Below, piece after piece: positions 18,450-27,007 of a stretch of 64,000 bases of DNA. The notes under the pieces are model-generated. The model searched no databases and was not told where the DNA came from. It saw nothing but the letters and a program-made list of their open reading frames with translations. Source of the DNA: Burkholderia lata (lineage in GTDB: Bacteria; Pseudomonadota; Gammaproteobacteria; Burkholderiales; Burkholderiaceae); assembly GCF_902499335.1 (NCBI RefSeq), contig NZ_CABVQK010000009.1, positions 124,001-188,000 on the forward strand, given 5' to 3'. Numbering within the stretch: position 1 is the stretch's first letter; each line of letters starts with the position of its first letter. A program made the translations under genes and the position numbers.

Positions 18450-19469
18450 ATGAGCCAGGCAATGCAACCCCAACGCACGTCCCCGTCCCCCGATGCTGCC
18501 GCCGTGCCCGCGCGAGCGCGCGGCGGTGTGTGGCAGCTGATTAACCGCTCCGGCATCGTGATGGTGTTTCTCGTGCTGTTCGCGACGCTGTCGCTGACCG
18601 TGCCGGACTTCCTCACGTCGCGCAACATCCAGGGCCTGCTGTTGTCGGTCACGCTGATCGGCTCGATCGCGGTGACGATGATGTTCGTGCTCGCGCTCGG
18701 CGAGGTCGACCTGTCGGTCGCGTCGATCGTCGCGTTCTCGGGCGTCGTCGCGTCGACGCTGATCACCGCGACGCACAGCGTCGTGCTCGGCATCGCGGGC
18801 GGCGTGCTCGCGGGCGGTGCGGTCGGGCTCGTCAATGGCGTGCTGATCGCGCGGTGGCGGATCAACTCGCTGATCGTCACGCTCGCGATGATGGAAGTCG
18901 TGCGCGGGCTCGCGTTCATCACGTCGAACGGCGACGCGGTGATGATCTCCGAGGAGCGCTTCTTCGATCTCGGCGGCGGGTCGTTCCTCGGCATCTCGTA
19001 TCCGATCTGGAGCAACATCGTCGGCTTCGTCGTGTTCGGCTTCCTGCTGCGCAAGACGGTGTTCGGCAAGAACGTGCTGGCAGTGGGCGGCAACGGCGAA
19101 GCAGCGCTGCTCGCGGGGCTGCCGGTGATGCGCATCAAGATCACCGTATTCGTGCTGCAGGGGCTCGTGACGGGCTTCGCGGGCGTGATGCTCGCGTCGC
19201 GGATGAGCCTCGGCGATCCGAAGACGTCGGTCGGCCTTGAACTCGGCGTGATCTCCGCGTGCGTGCTCGGCGGCGTGTCGCTGACGGGCGGCGTCGCGAC
19301 GATCTCCGGCGTGCTGGTCGGCGTGCTGATCATGGGCTCGGTGCAGGATGCGATGAGCCTGCTGAACGTACCGACGTTTTACCAATATCTGATACGCGGC
19401 GGAATTCTGTTGCTCGCGGTGCTGTTCGACCAGTATCGTCGCAACCAGCGGCGCGCGATGAAGATCTGA
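18450..19469 (+). CDS. araH: L-arabinose ABC transporter permease AraH
   Basis: A 339-residue permease of the ribose/arabinose type with eight or more hydrophobic segments and conserved family blocks LALGEVDLSV near residue 90, AVGGNGEAALLAG near 210 and LGGVSLTGGVATISGVLVGV near 270. A cytoplasmic N-terminus of about 30 residues precedes the first span. It would form a homodimeric channel energised by AraG. The lactonase gene starts 45 bases later, so the operon continues. Confidence 0.92.
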   Translation: MSQAMQPQRTSPSPDAAAVPARARGGVWQLINRSGIVMVFLVLFATLSLTVPDFLTSRNIQGLLLSVTLIGSIAVTMMFVLALGEVDLSVASIVAFSGVVASTLITATHSVVLGIAGGVLAGGAVGLVNGVLIARWRINSLIVTLAMMEVVRGLAFITSNGDAVMISEERFFDLGGGSFLGISYPIWSNIVGFVVFGFLLRKTVFGKNVLAVGGNGEAALLAGLPVMRIKITVFVLQGLVTGFAGVMLASRMSLGDPKTSVGLELGVISACVLGGVSLTGGVATISGVLVGVLIMGSVQDAMSLLNVPTFYQYLIRGGILLLAVLFDQYRRNQRRAMKI

Positions 19470-19514
19470 CGAAAGCGCGGATGCCTGCGAATGCGACAAA
19501 TATCGGGAGACGGA

Positions 19515-20414
19515 ATGCAACAGATTGATCCGGCCGCGTCGGCGACGCTGCTGGCGGACACCCGCAACACGCTCGGCGAAGGCGCGACGTGGTGCGACAG
19601 GACGCACGCGCTGTACTGGGTGGACATCGAAGGCGCGCAACTGTGGCGCTGCCGCGCGGACGGTTCGGACCTTGCGCACTGGCCGATGCCCGAACGGCTC
19701 GCATGTTTCGCACTGACGCACGATCCGGACGTGCTGCTCGTCGGGCTGGCGACGCATCTCGCGTTCTTCGACCTGCGCAGCGGCGCGTTCATGCGAATCG
19801 TCGACGTCGAGCCCGAGCTGCCGACGCGGCTGAACGACGGGCGTTGCGATCCGTCCGGCGCGTTCGTGTTCGGGATGAAGGATGAAGGTAGCGAGCCGCC
19901 GCGCGCGGTCGGCGGGTTCTATCGGCTCAATGCCGACCTCACGCTGGAGCGGCTCGCGTTGCCGCCGGCCGCGATCGCGAACAGCATCGCGTTTTCGCCG
20001 GATGGGTCGAAGATGTATTTCTGCGATTCGCTCGTGCGAGAAATTCTCGTGTGCGATTACAGCCGCGCCGGTGTGGCCGGTGTACGGCCGTTCGCACGGC
20101 TGACCGATGCGGACGGTGACCCGGACGGCTCGACGATGGACCGCGACGGCGGCCTGTGGAACGCGCAGTGGGGCGGCCGGCGGGTGGTGCGCTACGCGGC
20201 GGACGGCGTCGAGACGGAACGCATTACGGTGCCGACCGCGCAGCCGAGCTGCGTGGCGCTCGACGGCGAAGGCCGCCTGTACGTGACGAGCGCGCGCATC
20301 GGGTTGAGCGACGACGCGCTGGCCGGCGACCCGCATGCGGGCGGCGTGTTCGTCGCGCAGACGCGGCATGCGGGGATGGCGACCGCGCGGTTTGCGGGTA
20401 CGCCGCGTAGCTGA
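19515..20414 (+). CDS. SMP-30/gluconolactonase-family sugar lactonase
   Basis: A 299-residue six-bladed propeller lactonase. Metal-binding landmarks are present: Glu22 in LGEGATW, Asn in RLNDGRCDPSG near residue 106, a conserved NSIAFSPDG block near 160 and DPDGSTMDRDG near 205. It would open the aldonolactone made by the Gfo/Idh dehydrogenase to L-arabonate, the substrate of the first enzyme of the operon. ATG 19515 is preceded by GGGAGA. It is the last gene of the operon; no hairpin terminator was evident after it. Confidence 0.9.
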   Translation: MQQIDPAASATLLADTRNTLGEGATWCDRTHALYWVDIEGAQLWRCRADGSDLAHWPMPERLACFALTHDPDVLLVGLATHLAFFDLRSGAFMRIVDVEPELPTRLNDGRCDPSGAFVFGMKDEGSEPPRAVGGFYRLNADLTLERLALPPAAIANSIAFSPDGSKMYFCDSLVREILVCDYSRAGVAGVRPFARLTDADGDPDGSTMDRDGGLWNAQWGGRRVVRYAADGVETERITVPTAQPSCVALDGEGRLYVTSARIGLSDDALAGDPHAGGVFVAQTRHAGMATARFAGTPRS

Positions 20415-20586
20415 TTGCGTACGGGATGCCGTTCATGGGATGCCGCTGACGCAGCGGGATTCGCGGGGAGGCCAGCAGTCCGTCATGCACGCGTGAGCAC
20501 GCAGCGGCTGTCCGGCATGACTGGAACGCCCCGTTCGCCTCCCGACGTGCTGGTAAGATGGCCCGCAATCCCATCCAGCCCGCGCC

Positions 20587-21090
20587 ATGAGCTCCACCCC
20601 GACCAAGCCCGCGAACCCGAAGAACGCCACGAAGAACACCGCCCGCGCCACGGGCGACAAGCCGAAAGCGCGCGTGCAACAACGCCTGACCTACGTGATC
20701 GGCGGTCTCGACCGGCTGCTGCGCCGTCACATGACCGACGCGCTCGCGCCGCTCGGCATCACGCTCGCGCAATACACGGCGCTGTCGGTGCTCGAGGCGC
20801 GCGGCGCATCGTCGAACGCGCAGTTGGCCGAGCGCTCGTGGATCACGCCGCAATCGGCGAACGAGGTGATGAGCGTGATGGCCGCCCGCGGTTTCGTCAC
20901 GCGCGAAGCCGACCCGTCACACGGCCGCATCATCCTGCTGAAGCTGACCGACGCAGGCGCGGCGATGCTGCGCGAATGCGAAGCCGTGCTGCGCCCGCTC
21001 GAGGCGCGCATGCTCGGCGACATCCCGGCCGACGACGCGGCGCACGTGCAGCGCGCGCTCGAACTGTTCTCGCGCAACCTGCGCGGCTGA
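20587..21090 (+). CDS. MarR-family regulator of the hydroxycinnamate genes
   Basis: A 167-residue regulator with a lysine-rich N-terminal tail (residues 1-32) and a MarR winged helix: NAQLAERSWITPQSANEVMSVMAARGFVTREADP spans the recognition helix and wing near residues 80-115. It precedes ech in the same direction. MarR proteins of the FerC/FerR type repress ferulate genes and are released by the hydroxycinnamoyl-CoA thioester. Two copies of an inverted repeat next to ech and the MFS gene are the likely targets. Confidence 0.88.
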   Translation: MSSTPTKPANPKNATKNTARATGDKPKARVQQRLTYVIGGLDRLLRRHMTDALAPLGITLAQYTALSVLEARGASSNAQLAERSWITPQSANEVMSVMAARGFVTREADPSHGRIILLKLTDAGAAMLRECEAVLRPLEARMLGDIPADDAAHVQRALELFSRNLRG

Positions 21091-21230
21091 TCCGTTCCCG
21101 ACCCCTCACGACGCGCGGCCCGGGGCGGCGCGCGTCCGCTTCGCTTTCCCGCCGACGGTCGCCCGACCGTTCCCCGATTCCACCGTTTCCGCCGCTTTCC
21201 GATCCGGGTTTACACCGGCGCTCGTGCCGC

Positions 21231-21259
21231 TTGCAATATCAGGTAGCCTGATATTAAAT
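21231..21259 (+). promoter_or_regulatory. ech promoter with MarR operator in the spacer
   Basis: A possible -35 TTGCAA (21231-21236) and -10 TTAAAT (21254-21259) are 17 bases apart. The spacer is filled by an inverted repeat with arms AATATCAGG (21235-21243) and CCTGATATT (21247-21255) around TAG. A repressor bound here would exclude RNA polymerase. The core ATCAGG-N3-CCTGAT recurs before the MFS gene. Confidence 0.8.
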
Positions 21260-21322
21260 GAAGCCGTCCGCAGCAGGAATGCTGCGCACCGAATCGCACA
21301 GGAACGAACGACAGGAAACGAT

Positions 21323-22153
21323 ATGAGCAAGTACGACAACCGCTGGCAGACCGTTGAAGTGAAGGTGGAGGCCGGCATCGCGTGGGTCACGCTGAACCGC
21401 CCGGACAAGCGCAATGCGATGAGCCCGACGCTCAACCAGGAGATGCTGCAGGCACTCGACGCGGTCGAATTCGACGACGAAGCGAAGGTGCTCGTCCTCA
21501 CCGGCGCGGGCGCCGCATGGACGGCCGGCATGGACCTGAAGGAATACTTCCGCGAGATCGACGGCGGCTCCGACGCGATGCAGGAAAAAGTGCGCCGCGA
21601 CGCATCGGAATGGCAGTGGCGCCGCCTGCGGATGTACAACAAGCCGACCATCGCGATGGTGAACGGCTGGTGCTTCGGCGGCGGTTTCTCGCCGCTCGTC
21701 GCGTGCGACCTCGCGATCGCGGCTGAAGAAGCCGTGTTCGGGCTGTCGGAAATCAACTGGGGCATCCCGCCCGGCAACCTCGTCAGCAAGGCGATGGCCG
21801 ATACGGTCGGGCACCGCCGCGCGCTGCACTACATCATGACCGGCGACACGTTCACCGGCGCGGAAGCCGCCGAGATGGGCCTCGTGAACAGCAGCGTGCC
21901 GCTCGCCGGGCTGCGCGACGCGACGATCGCGCTCGCCGCGCGGCTGATGGACAAGAACCCGGTCGTGCTGCGCGCGGCGAAGCACGGCTTCAAGCGCTCG
22001 CGCGAACTCACGTGGGAGCAGTGCGAGGACTACCTGTACGCGAAGCTCGATCAGGCGCAACTGCGCGATCCGGAACACGGCCGCGAACAGGGGCTGAAGC
22101 AGTTCCTCGACGACAAGACGATCAAGCCGGGCCTGCAGGCCTACAAGCGCTGA
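21323..22153 (+). CDS. ech: p-Hydroxycinnamoyl-CoA hydratase/lyase (feruloyl-CoA hydratase-lyase)
   Basis: A 276-residue crotonase-fold enzyme with near-diagnostic landmarks of Pseudomonas HCHL: GIAWVTLNRPDKRNAMSP, AAWTAGMDLKEYF, NGWCFGGGFSPLVACDLAI and LSEINWGIPPGN, which holds the catalytic glutamate near residue 143. It hydrates feruloyl-, caffeoyl- or coumaroyl-CoA and cleaves it to acetyl-CoA and the benzaldehyde (vanillin from ferulate). ATG 21323 follows AGGAAACG. It is the first gene of ech-vdh-fcs and lies behind the MarR-controlled promoter. Confidence 0.96.
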   Translation: MSKYDNRWQTVEVKVEAGIAWVTLNRPDKRNAMSPTLNQEMLQALDAVEFDDEAKVLVLTGAGAAWTAGMDLKEYFREIDGGSDAMQEKVRRDASEWQWRRLRMYNKPTIAMVNGWCFGGGFSPLVACDLAIAAEEAVFGLSEINWGIPPGNLVSKAMADTVGHRRALHYIMTGDTFTGAEAAEMGLVNSSVPLAGLRDATIALAARLMDKNPVVLRAAKHGFKRSRELTWEQCEDYLYAKLDQAQLRDPEHGREQGLKQFLDDKTIKPGLQAYKR

Positions 22154-22189
22154 CGCAACCCGACGAGAGATTGCATGGCAGGAGACAAC

Positions 22190-23638
22190 ATGATCGACAG
22201 ACGGATGCTGATCGCCGGTGAGTGGTGCGCCGCCCGTGACGGGCGCACCTTCGACCGACTCAACCCCGCGACGGGCGCGCTGGCGTCACGCGCGCCGGCG
22301 GCCGGCCTCGCCGACGCCGACGCGGCGATCGACGCCGCGCACCGCGCGTTTCCCGCATGGTCGGCACTGGCGCCCACCGAGCGCCGCCGGCTGCTGCTGA
22401 AGGCAGCCGACCTGATGGACGCACGCATCGACGCGTTCATCGCGACCGGCGTGGCCGAAACCGGCGCGACGCCGGGCTGGATCGGCTTCAACGTGACGCT
22501 TGCGGCGAACATGCTGCGCGAGGCCGCGTCGATGACGACGCAGATCGCCGGCGACGTGATCCCGTCCGACGTGCCCGGCAACCTCGCGCTCGCGATGCGC
22601 GTGCCGTGCGGCGTCGTGCTCGGCATCGCGCCGTGGAATGCGCCGGTGATCCTCGGCACGCGAGCGCTGGCGATGCCGCTCGCGTGCGGCAACACGGTCG
22701 TGCTGAAGGCGTCCGAGGCGTGTCCCGGCGTGCACGCGCTGATCGGCGCGGTGCTGGACGAAGCGGGGCTCGGTGCGGGTGTCGTCAACGTGATTACGCA
22801 TGCGGCGGCCGACGCACCCGAACTCGTCGAGCGGCTGATCGCGCATCCGCACGTGAAGCGCATCAACTTCACCGGGTCGACGCATGTCGGGCGCATCATC
22901 GCGCGCCACGCAGCGGCTCACCTGAAACCGGTGCTGCTCGAACTCGGCGGCAAGGCGCCCGTGCTCGTGCTGGACGATGCCGATCTCGACGCGGCCGTCG
23001 ACGCGATTGCGTTCGGCGCGTTCTTCAACCAGGGGCAGATCTGCATGTCGACCGAGCGCGTGATCGTTGCGCGGCCGATCGCCGATGCGCTCGTCGAACG
23101 CCTCGCCGCGAAGGCGCGCACGCTGGTCGCGGGCGATCCGCTGGCCGGCCATCCGCTCGGCACGATGGTCGACGCGGCGGCTGCCGCGCGTGCAGCATCG
23201 CTCGTCGAAGACGCACGTGCGCATGGCGCGAATCTGCCGCTCGGCTGTCGCGTCGAAGGCGCGACGATGCAGCCGGCGATCGTCGATGGCGTGACGCGCG
23301 ACATGCGCCTGTATCGTGAGGAATCGTTCGCGCCGGTCGTCGCGATCCTGCGCGCGGACAGCGACGACGAAGCGGTCGCGCTCGCGAACGACAGCGAGTT
23401 CGGGCTCTCGGCGAGCGTGTTCAGCCGCGATGTCGCGCGGGCGATGGCGGTCGCACGACGGATCGAATCGGGGATCTGCCACATCAACGGCCCGACCGTG
23501 CATGACGAAGCGCAGATGCCGTTCGGCGGCACGAAGGCGAGCGGCTACGGCCGCTTCGGCAGCCGTGCGTCGATCGCCGAATTCACCGAGCTGCGCTGGA
23601 TCACCGTGCAGACCACGCCGCGTCACTACCCCATATGA
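22190..23638 (+). CDS. vdh: Vanillin (aryl-aldehyde) dehydrogenase
   Basis: A 482-residue aldehyde dehydrogenase. Catalytic residues are Glu in LELGGKAP near residue 253 and Cys in NQGQICMS near residue 287; the oxyanion Asn is in APWNAP near residue 150. It oxidises the benzaldehyde produced by Ech (vanillin, protocatechualdehyde or 4-hydroxybenzaldehyde) to the acid. ATG 22190 has AGGAGA four bases upstream; ATG 22175 in the same frame is possible. The stop overlaps the fcs start codon in an ATGA, so translation of the two is probably coupled. Confidence 0.92.
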   Translation: MIDRRMLIAGEWCAARDGRTFDRLNPATGALASRAPAAGLADADAAIDAAHRAFPAWSALAPTERRRLLLKAADLMDARIDAFIATGVAETGATPGWIGFNVTLAANMLREAASMTTQIAGDVIPSDVPGNLALAMRVPCGVVLGIAPWNAPVILGTRALAMPLACGNTVVLKASEACPGVHALIGAVLDEAGLGAGVVNVITHAAADAPELVERLIAHPHVKRINFTGSTHVGRIIARHAAAHLKPVLLELGGKAPVLVLDDADLDAAVDAIAFGAFFNQGQICMSTERVIVARPIADALVERLAAKARTLVAGDPLAGHPLGTMVDAAAAARAASLVEDARAHGANLPLGCRVEGATMQPAIVDGVTRDMRLYREESFAPVVAILRADSDDEAVALANDSEFGLSASVFSRDVARAMAVARRIESGICHINGPTVHDEAQMPFGGTKASGYGRFGSRASIAEFTELRWITVQTTPRHYPI

Positions 23639-25536
23639 ACGACCCGACGATGAATGATGCGACGCTCGCCAGCGGGCCGGTGAACGACACGGACGGCGTG
23701 CGTTATCGCGCGGCGGCCGTCGCCGTGGGCGCGGCCGAGATTCGCCGCGCGGAAAACGGCGCGTGGTACCTGAGTTCGCGCGAACCGCTCGGCGACTACC
23801 CGATGCGCCTGACCGACTGCCTCGTGAACGGCGCGCAAGCGCATCCCGATCGCGTGCTGGCCGCGCGGCGCGGTGCCGACGGCCGCTGGGTCGAGATCAC
23901 CTACGCACAGATGCTCGAACGCGCCCGCGCGCTCGGCCAGGGCCTCGTCGATCTCGGGCTGTCGGTCGAGCGTCCGCTCGCGGTGCTGTCCGGCAACGAT
24001 CTCGAGCATCTGCAGTTGATGTTCGCGGCGATGCTGGCCGGCGTGCCGTACTCGCCGATCTCGCCCGCGTATTCGCTGGTGTCGACCGACTACGGCAAGC
24101 TGCGTCACACGCTCGGCGTGCTGCGGCCGGGCGCCGTATTCGTCGCCGAGCGCGCGCCGTTTGCACGTGCGCTCGACGCGACGTTGCCGGCCGATGCGGC
24201 GTTGATCGTCACAAGCGATGCCAATGTCGATGCCGAGGGCCGCGCGGTGCCGCTCTCGCGCCTTCTCGCCACAGCCCCGCGCACGATCGACACGATCCAC
24301 GCGGCGGTCGGCCCCGATCATCTCGCGAAGATCCTGTTCACGTCCGGCTCGACGAAGCAGCCGAAGGCCGTGCCGACCACGCATCGGATGCTGTGCAGCA
24401 ACCAGCAGATGCTGCGCCAGACGATGCCCGAACTGACGCGCGAACCGCCGGTGCTGGTCGACTGGCTGCCGTGGAATCACACGTTCGGCGGCAGTCACAA
24501 TCTCGGCATCGCGCTGTACAACGGCGGGACGCTTTATATCGACGACGGCCGTCCGGTGCCGGGGCGCTTCGACGAAACCGTGCGCAACCTGCGCGAGATC
24601 GCGCCGACGATCTACTTCAACGTGCCGAAAGGCTGGGAAGAACTGACGGCCGCGCTCGAACGCGATGCCGCGCTGCGCGACACGTTCCTCTCGCGCGTGA
24701 AGCTGTATTTCTTCGGCGGCGCGGGCCTGTCGCAGGCCGCGTGGGACCGGCTCGACCGCGTGACCCATGCGCATTGCGGCGAGCGGATCCGGATCATGGC
24801 CGGCCTCGGGATGACGGAGGCGTCGCCGTCGTGCCTGTTCACGACGGGGCCGCTGATGCGCGCCGGCTATATCGGGCTGCCCGCGCCCGGCTGCGACGCG
24901 AAGCTCGTGCCGTGCGGCGGCAAGCTCGAACTGCGTTTCAAGGGGCCGAACGTGATGCGCGGCTACTGGCACGCGGACGTCGATCCGCGCGACGTGTTCG
25001 ACGACGAAGGGTATTACCGCAGCGGCGACGCGGGGGTCTTTGTCGATCCGGAGCGGCCGGAGCTCGGGCTGTTGTTCGACGGGCGGCTGACCGAGGATTT
25101 CAAGCTGAGCAGCGGCACCTTCGTCAGCGTCGGGCCGCTGCGCGCGAACGCGGTGTCGAGCGGCGCGCCGTACGTGCAGGACGTGGTCGTCACCGGGATC
25201 AATCGCGACGACATCGGGCTGCTGGTGTTTCCGCGCGTCGATGCGTGCCGTGCGTTGGCGGGACTCGCCGCCGATGCCGCCATGACCGACGTGCTGCGCG
25301 CGCCTGCCGTGCGCGCGGTGTTCGAGAAGTGGCTCATCGAGTTGAACCGGCATGCGAGCGGCGGTTCGACGTTCGTCGCGCGCATCCGGTTGATCGACAC
25401 CCCGCCGTCGCTCGATCGCGGCGAAGTGACCGACAAGGGTTCGCTGAACCAGGCGGCCGTGCAGCAGCATCGCACGGCGACGATCGACGCGCTGTACGAC
25501 CCGGCGCGGCGCGATCCCGACGTGATTTACGCGTAA
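23635..25536 (+). CDS. fcs: Feruloyl-CoA synthetase
   Basis: A 633-residue AMP-forming acyl-CoA ligase. The phosphate loop FTSGSTKQPKAVP starts near residue 234, the adenine motif GAGLSQAAWDRL near 362, GLGMTEASP near 390 and the hinge-region aspartate motif YYRSGDAG near 463. The N-terminus (YPMRLTDCL near residue 60) and length match feruloyl-CoA synthases. It activates ferulate and related hydroxycinnamates as the substrate for Ech. It overlaps vdh by four bases and is followed by a 200-bp spacer with a second MarR-type operator. Confidence 0.94.
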   Translation: MNDPTMNDATLASGPVNDTDGVRYRAAAVAVGAAEIRRAENGAWYLSSREPLGDYPMRLTDCLVNGAQAHPDRVLAARRGADGRWVEITYAQMLERARALGQGLVDLGLSVERPLAVLSGNDLEHLQLMFAAMLAGVPYSPISPAYSLVSTDYGKLRHTLGVLRPGAVFVAERAPFARALDATLPADAALIVTSDANVDAEGRAVPLSRLLATAPRTIDTIHAAVGPDHLAKILFTSGSTKQPKAVPTTHRMLCSNQQMLRQTMPELTREPPVLVDWLPWNHTFGGSHNLGIALYNGGTLYIDDGRPVPGRFDETVRNLREIAPTIYFNVPKGWEELTAALERDAALRDTFLSRVKLYFFGGAGLSQAAWDRLDRVTHAHCGERIRIMAGLGMTEASPSCLFTTGPLMRAGYIGLPAPGCDAKLVPCGGKLELRFKGPNVMRGYWHADVDPRDVFDDEGYYRSGDAGVFVDPERPELGLLFDGRLTEDFKLSSGTFVSVGPLRANAVSSGAPYVQDVVVTGINRDDIGLLVFPRVDACRALAGLAADAAMTDVLRAPAVRAVFEKWLIELNRHASGGSTFVARIRLIDTPPSLDRGEVTDKGSLNQAAVQQHRTATIDALYDPARRDPDVIYA

Positions 25537-25611
25537 CCGGAAGCATACCGAAGCAAGCAGGTACAACGACCGGCCGGCCACGACACCGGCAGGCATTCTT
25601 GCGGCCATTGA

Positions 25612-25626
25612 ATCAGGCTGCCTGAT
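25612..25626. promoter_or_regulatory. Second MarR-type operator, before the MFS transporter
   Basis: ATCAGG (25612-25617) and CCTGAT (25621-25626) flank CTG. This repeats the core of the ech operator (same arms, same 3-base centre), 112 bases upstream of the MFS start. It indicates a second promoter under the same regulator for transporter, porin and esterase. Confidence 0.75.
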
Positions 25627-25737
25627 AAAGACGGCCGTTCGGACGACACCTTGCGCGCCGCTTCGCCACTGGCCGGCGACGGCGCGCGGCGGCCGTTACC
25701 GGGCCGACCGACTACAAGACATGGGACTGGAGACAGG

Positions 25738-26943
25738 ATGAACACTTACGTTGCCGAAAAACCCACGGTCGCGACCACGCTCGCGCTGTGTTTCGCGATC
25801 GCCCTCCTCGAGGGGCTCGACCTGCAGTCGGTCGGCGTCGCCGCGCCGCGCATGGCGCGCGAATTCGGGCTGAGCGTGTCGCAGATGGGTATCGCGTTCA
25901 GCGCCGGCACCTTCGGGCTGCTACCGGGCGCGATGCTCGGCGGGCGGCTCGCCGACCGGATCGGACGCAAGCGCGTGCTGATCGTGTCGGCCGCGCTGTT
26001 CGGGCTGCTGTCGATCGCCACCGCGCAGGTATCGACCTTCGCGATGCTCGTCGTCGTGCGCGTGCTGACCGGCATCGGCCTCGGCGGCGCGATGCCGAAC
26101 CTGATCGCGCTGTCGTCCGAAGCGGTCGAGCCGCGCTCGCGCAGCAGCGCGGTGGCGACGATGTACTGCGGCATCCCGTTCGGCGGCGTGATCGCGTCGC
26201 TGATCGGCGTGCTGCTTGCCGGCGACACCGAGTGGCGGCACATCTTCTACGTCGGCGGCGTGGGGCCGCTGCTGCTCGTGCCGCTGCTGGCGTGGTTCCT
26301 GCCGGAGTCGCGCGCGTATCTCGACGTCGCCGGCACGCCGGCTGCGCGCACCAGTGTCGCGCGCACGCTGTTCGGCGACGGCCGCACGACGTCGACCGTC
26401 GCGCTGTGGGTCAGCTACTTCTGCACGCTGATCGTCCTGTACTTCCTGCTGAACTGGCTGCCGTCGCTGATGGCCGCGCGCGGGCTCGATCGCGAGCACG
26501 TCGGCCTCGTGCAGATCGCGTTCAACGTCGGCGCGGGGCTCGGCGCGCTCGGCATCGGTGCGGCGCTCGACCGGATGCGCGCGTCGCGCGTGGTCGGCGG
26601 CATGTACGTCGGGATCGTGCTGTCGCTCACCGCACTGGCGGCGGCGCCCGGCTTCGTGTCGCTCGCGGCCGCCGCGTTCGCGGCCGGGATGTTCGTGGTC
26701 GGCGGCCAGTCGGTGCTGTATGCGCTCGCGGCGATCTACTACCCGACCGCGATGCGCGGCACGGGTGTCGGCGCGGCGGTGGCCGTCGGCCGGCTCGGTT
26801 CCGTCGTTGGGCCGCTCGCGGCCGCGACGCTGCTGGCCGCCGGCCGCAGCGCGCCCGTCGTGATCGGCGCGAGCATCCCCGTCACGCTCGTCGCGGCCGT
26901 CGCCGCGCTGCTGCTGATTCGCCGCCCGCAAGCCGGCGACTGA
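25738..26943 (+). CDS. MFS aromatic-acid transporter (AAHS type)
   Basis: A 401-residue major facilitator with about 12 hydrophobic segments. The loop 2-3 signature GGRLADRIGRKRVL near residue 65 and the first-helix acidic motif LEGLDLQSVGVAAPRM place it with aromatic acid:proton symporters. Between the ferulate enzymes and a porin, the likely cargo is ferulate or another hydroxycinnamate, across the inner membrane. GGAGACAGG precedes ATG 25738. It is under the second MarR-type operator. Confidence 0.9.
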   Translation: MNTYVAEKPTVATTLALCFAIALLEGLDLQSVGVAAPRMAREFGLSVSQMGIAFSAGTFGLLPGAMLGGRLADRIGRKRVLIVSAALFGLLSIATAQVSTFAMLVVVRVLTGIGLGGAMPNLIALSSEAVEPRSRSSAVATMYCGIPFGGVIASLIGVLLAGDTEWRHIFYVGGVGPLLLVPLLAWFLPESRAYLDVAGTPAARTSVARTLFGDGRTTSTVALWVSYFCTLIVLYFLLNWLPSLMAARGLDREHVGLVQIAFNVGAGLGALGIGAALDRMRASRVVGGMYVGIVLSLTALAAAPGFVSLAAAAFAAGMFVVGGQSVLYALAAIYYPTAMRGTGVGAAVAVGRLGSVVGPLAAATLLAAGRSAPVVIGASIPVTLVAAVAALLLIRRPQAGD

Positions 26944-27007
26944 GGGTTCGTTTTTATCAATGCACGCCGTCAGAGCGCGCTTACTCAAGGTCTGGAGACA
27001 CAACGAA

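Noticed and set aside
17439..20369. A 976-codon minus-strand open frame opposite araG-araH-lactonase
   Set aside because: Same shadow effect; no start signal or family resemblance.
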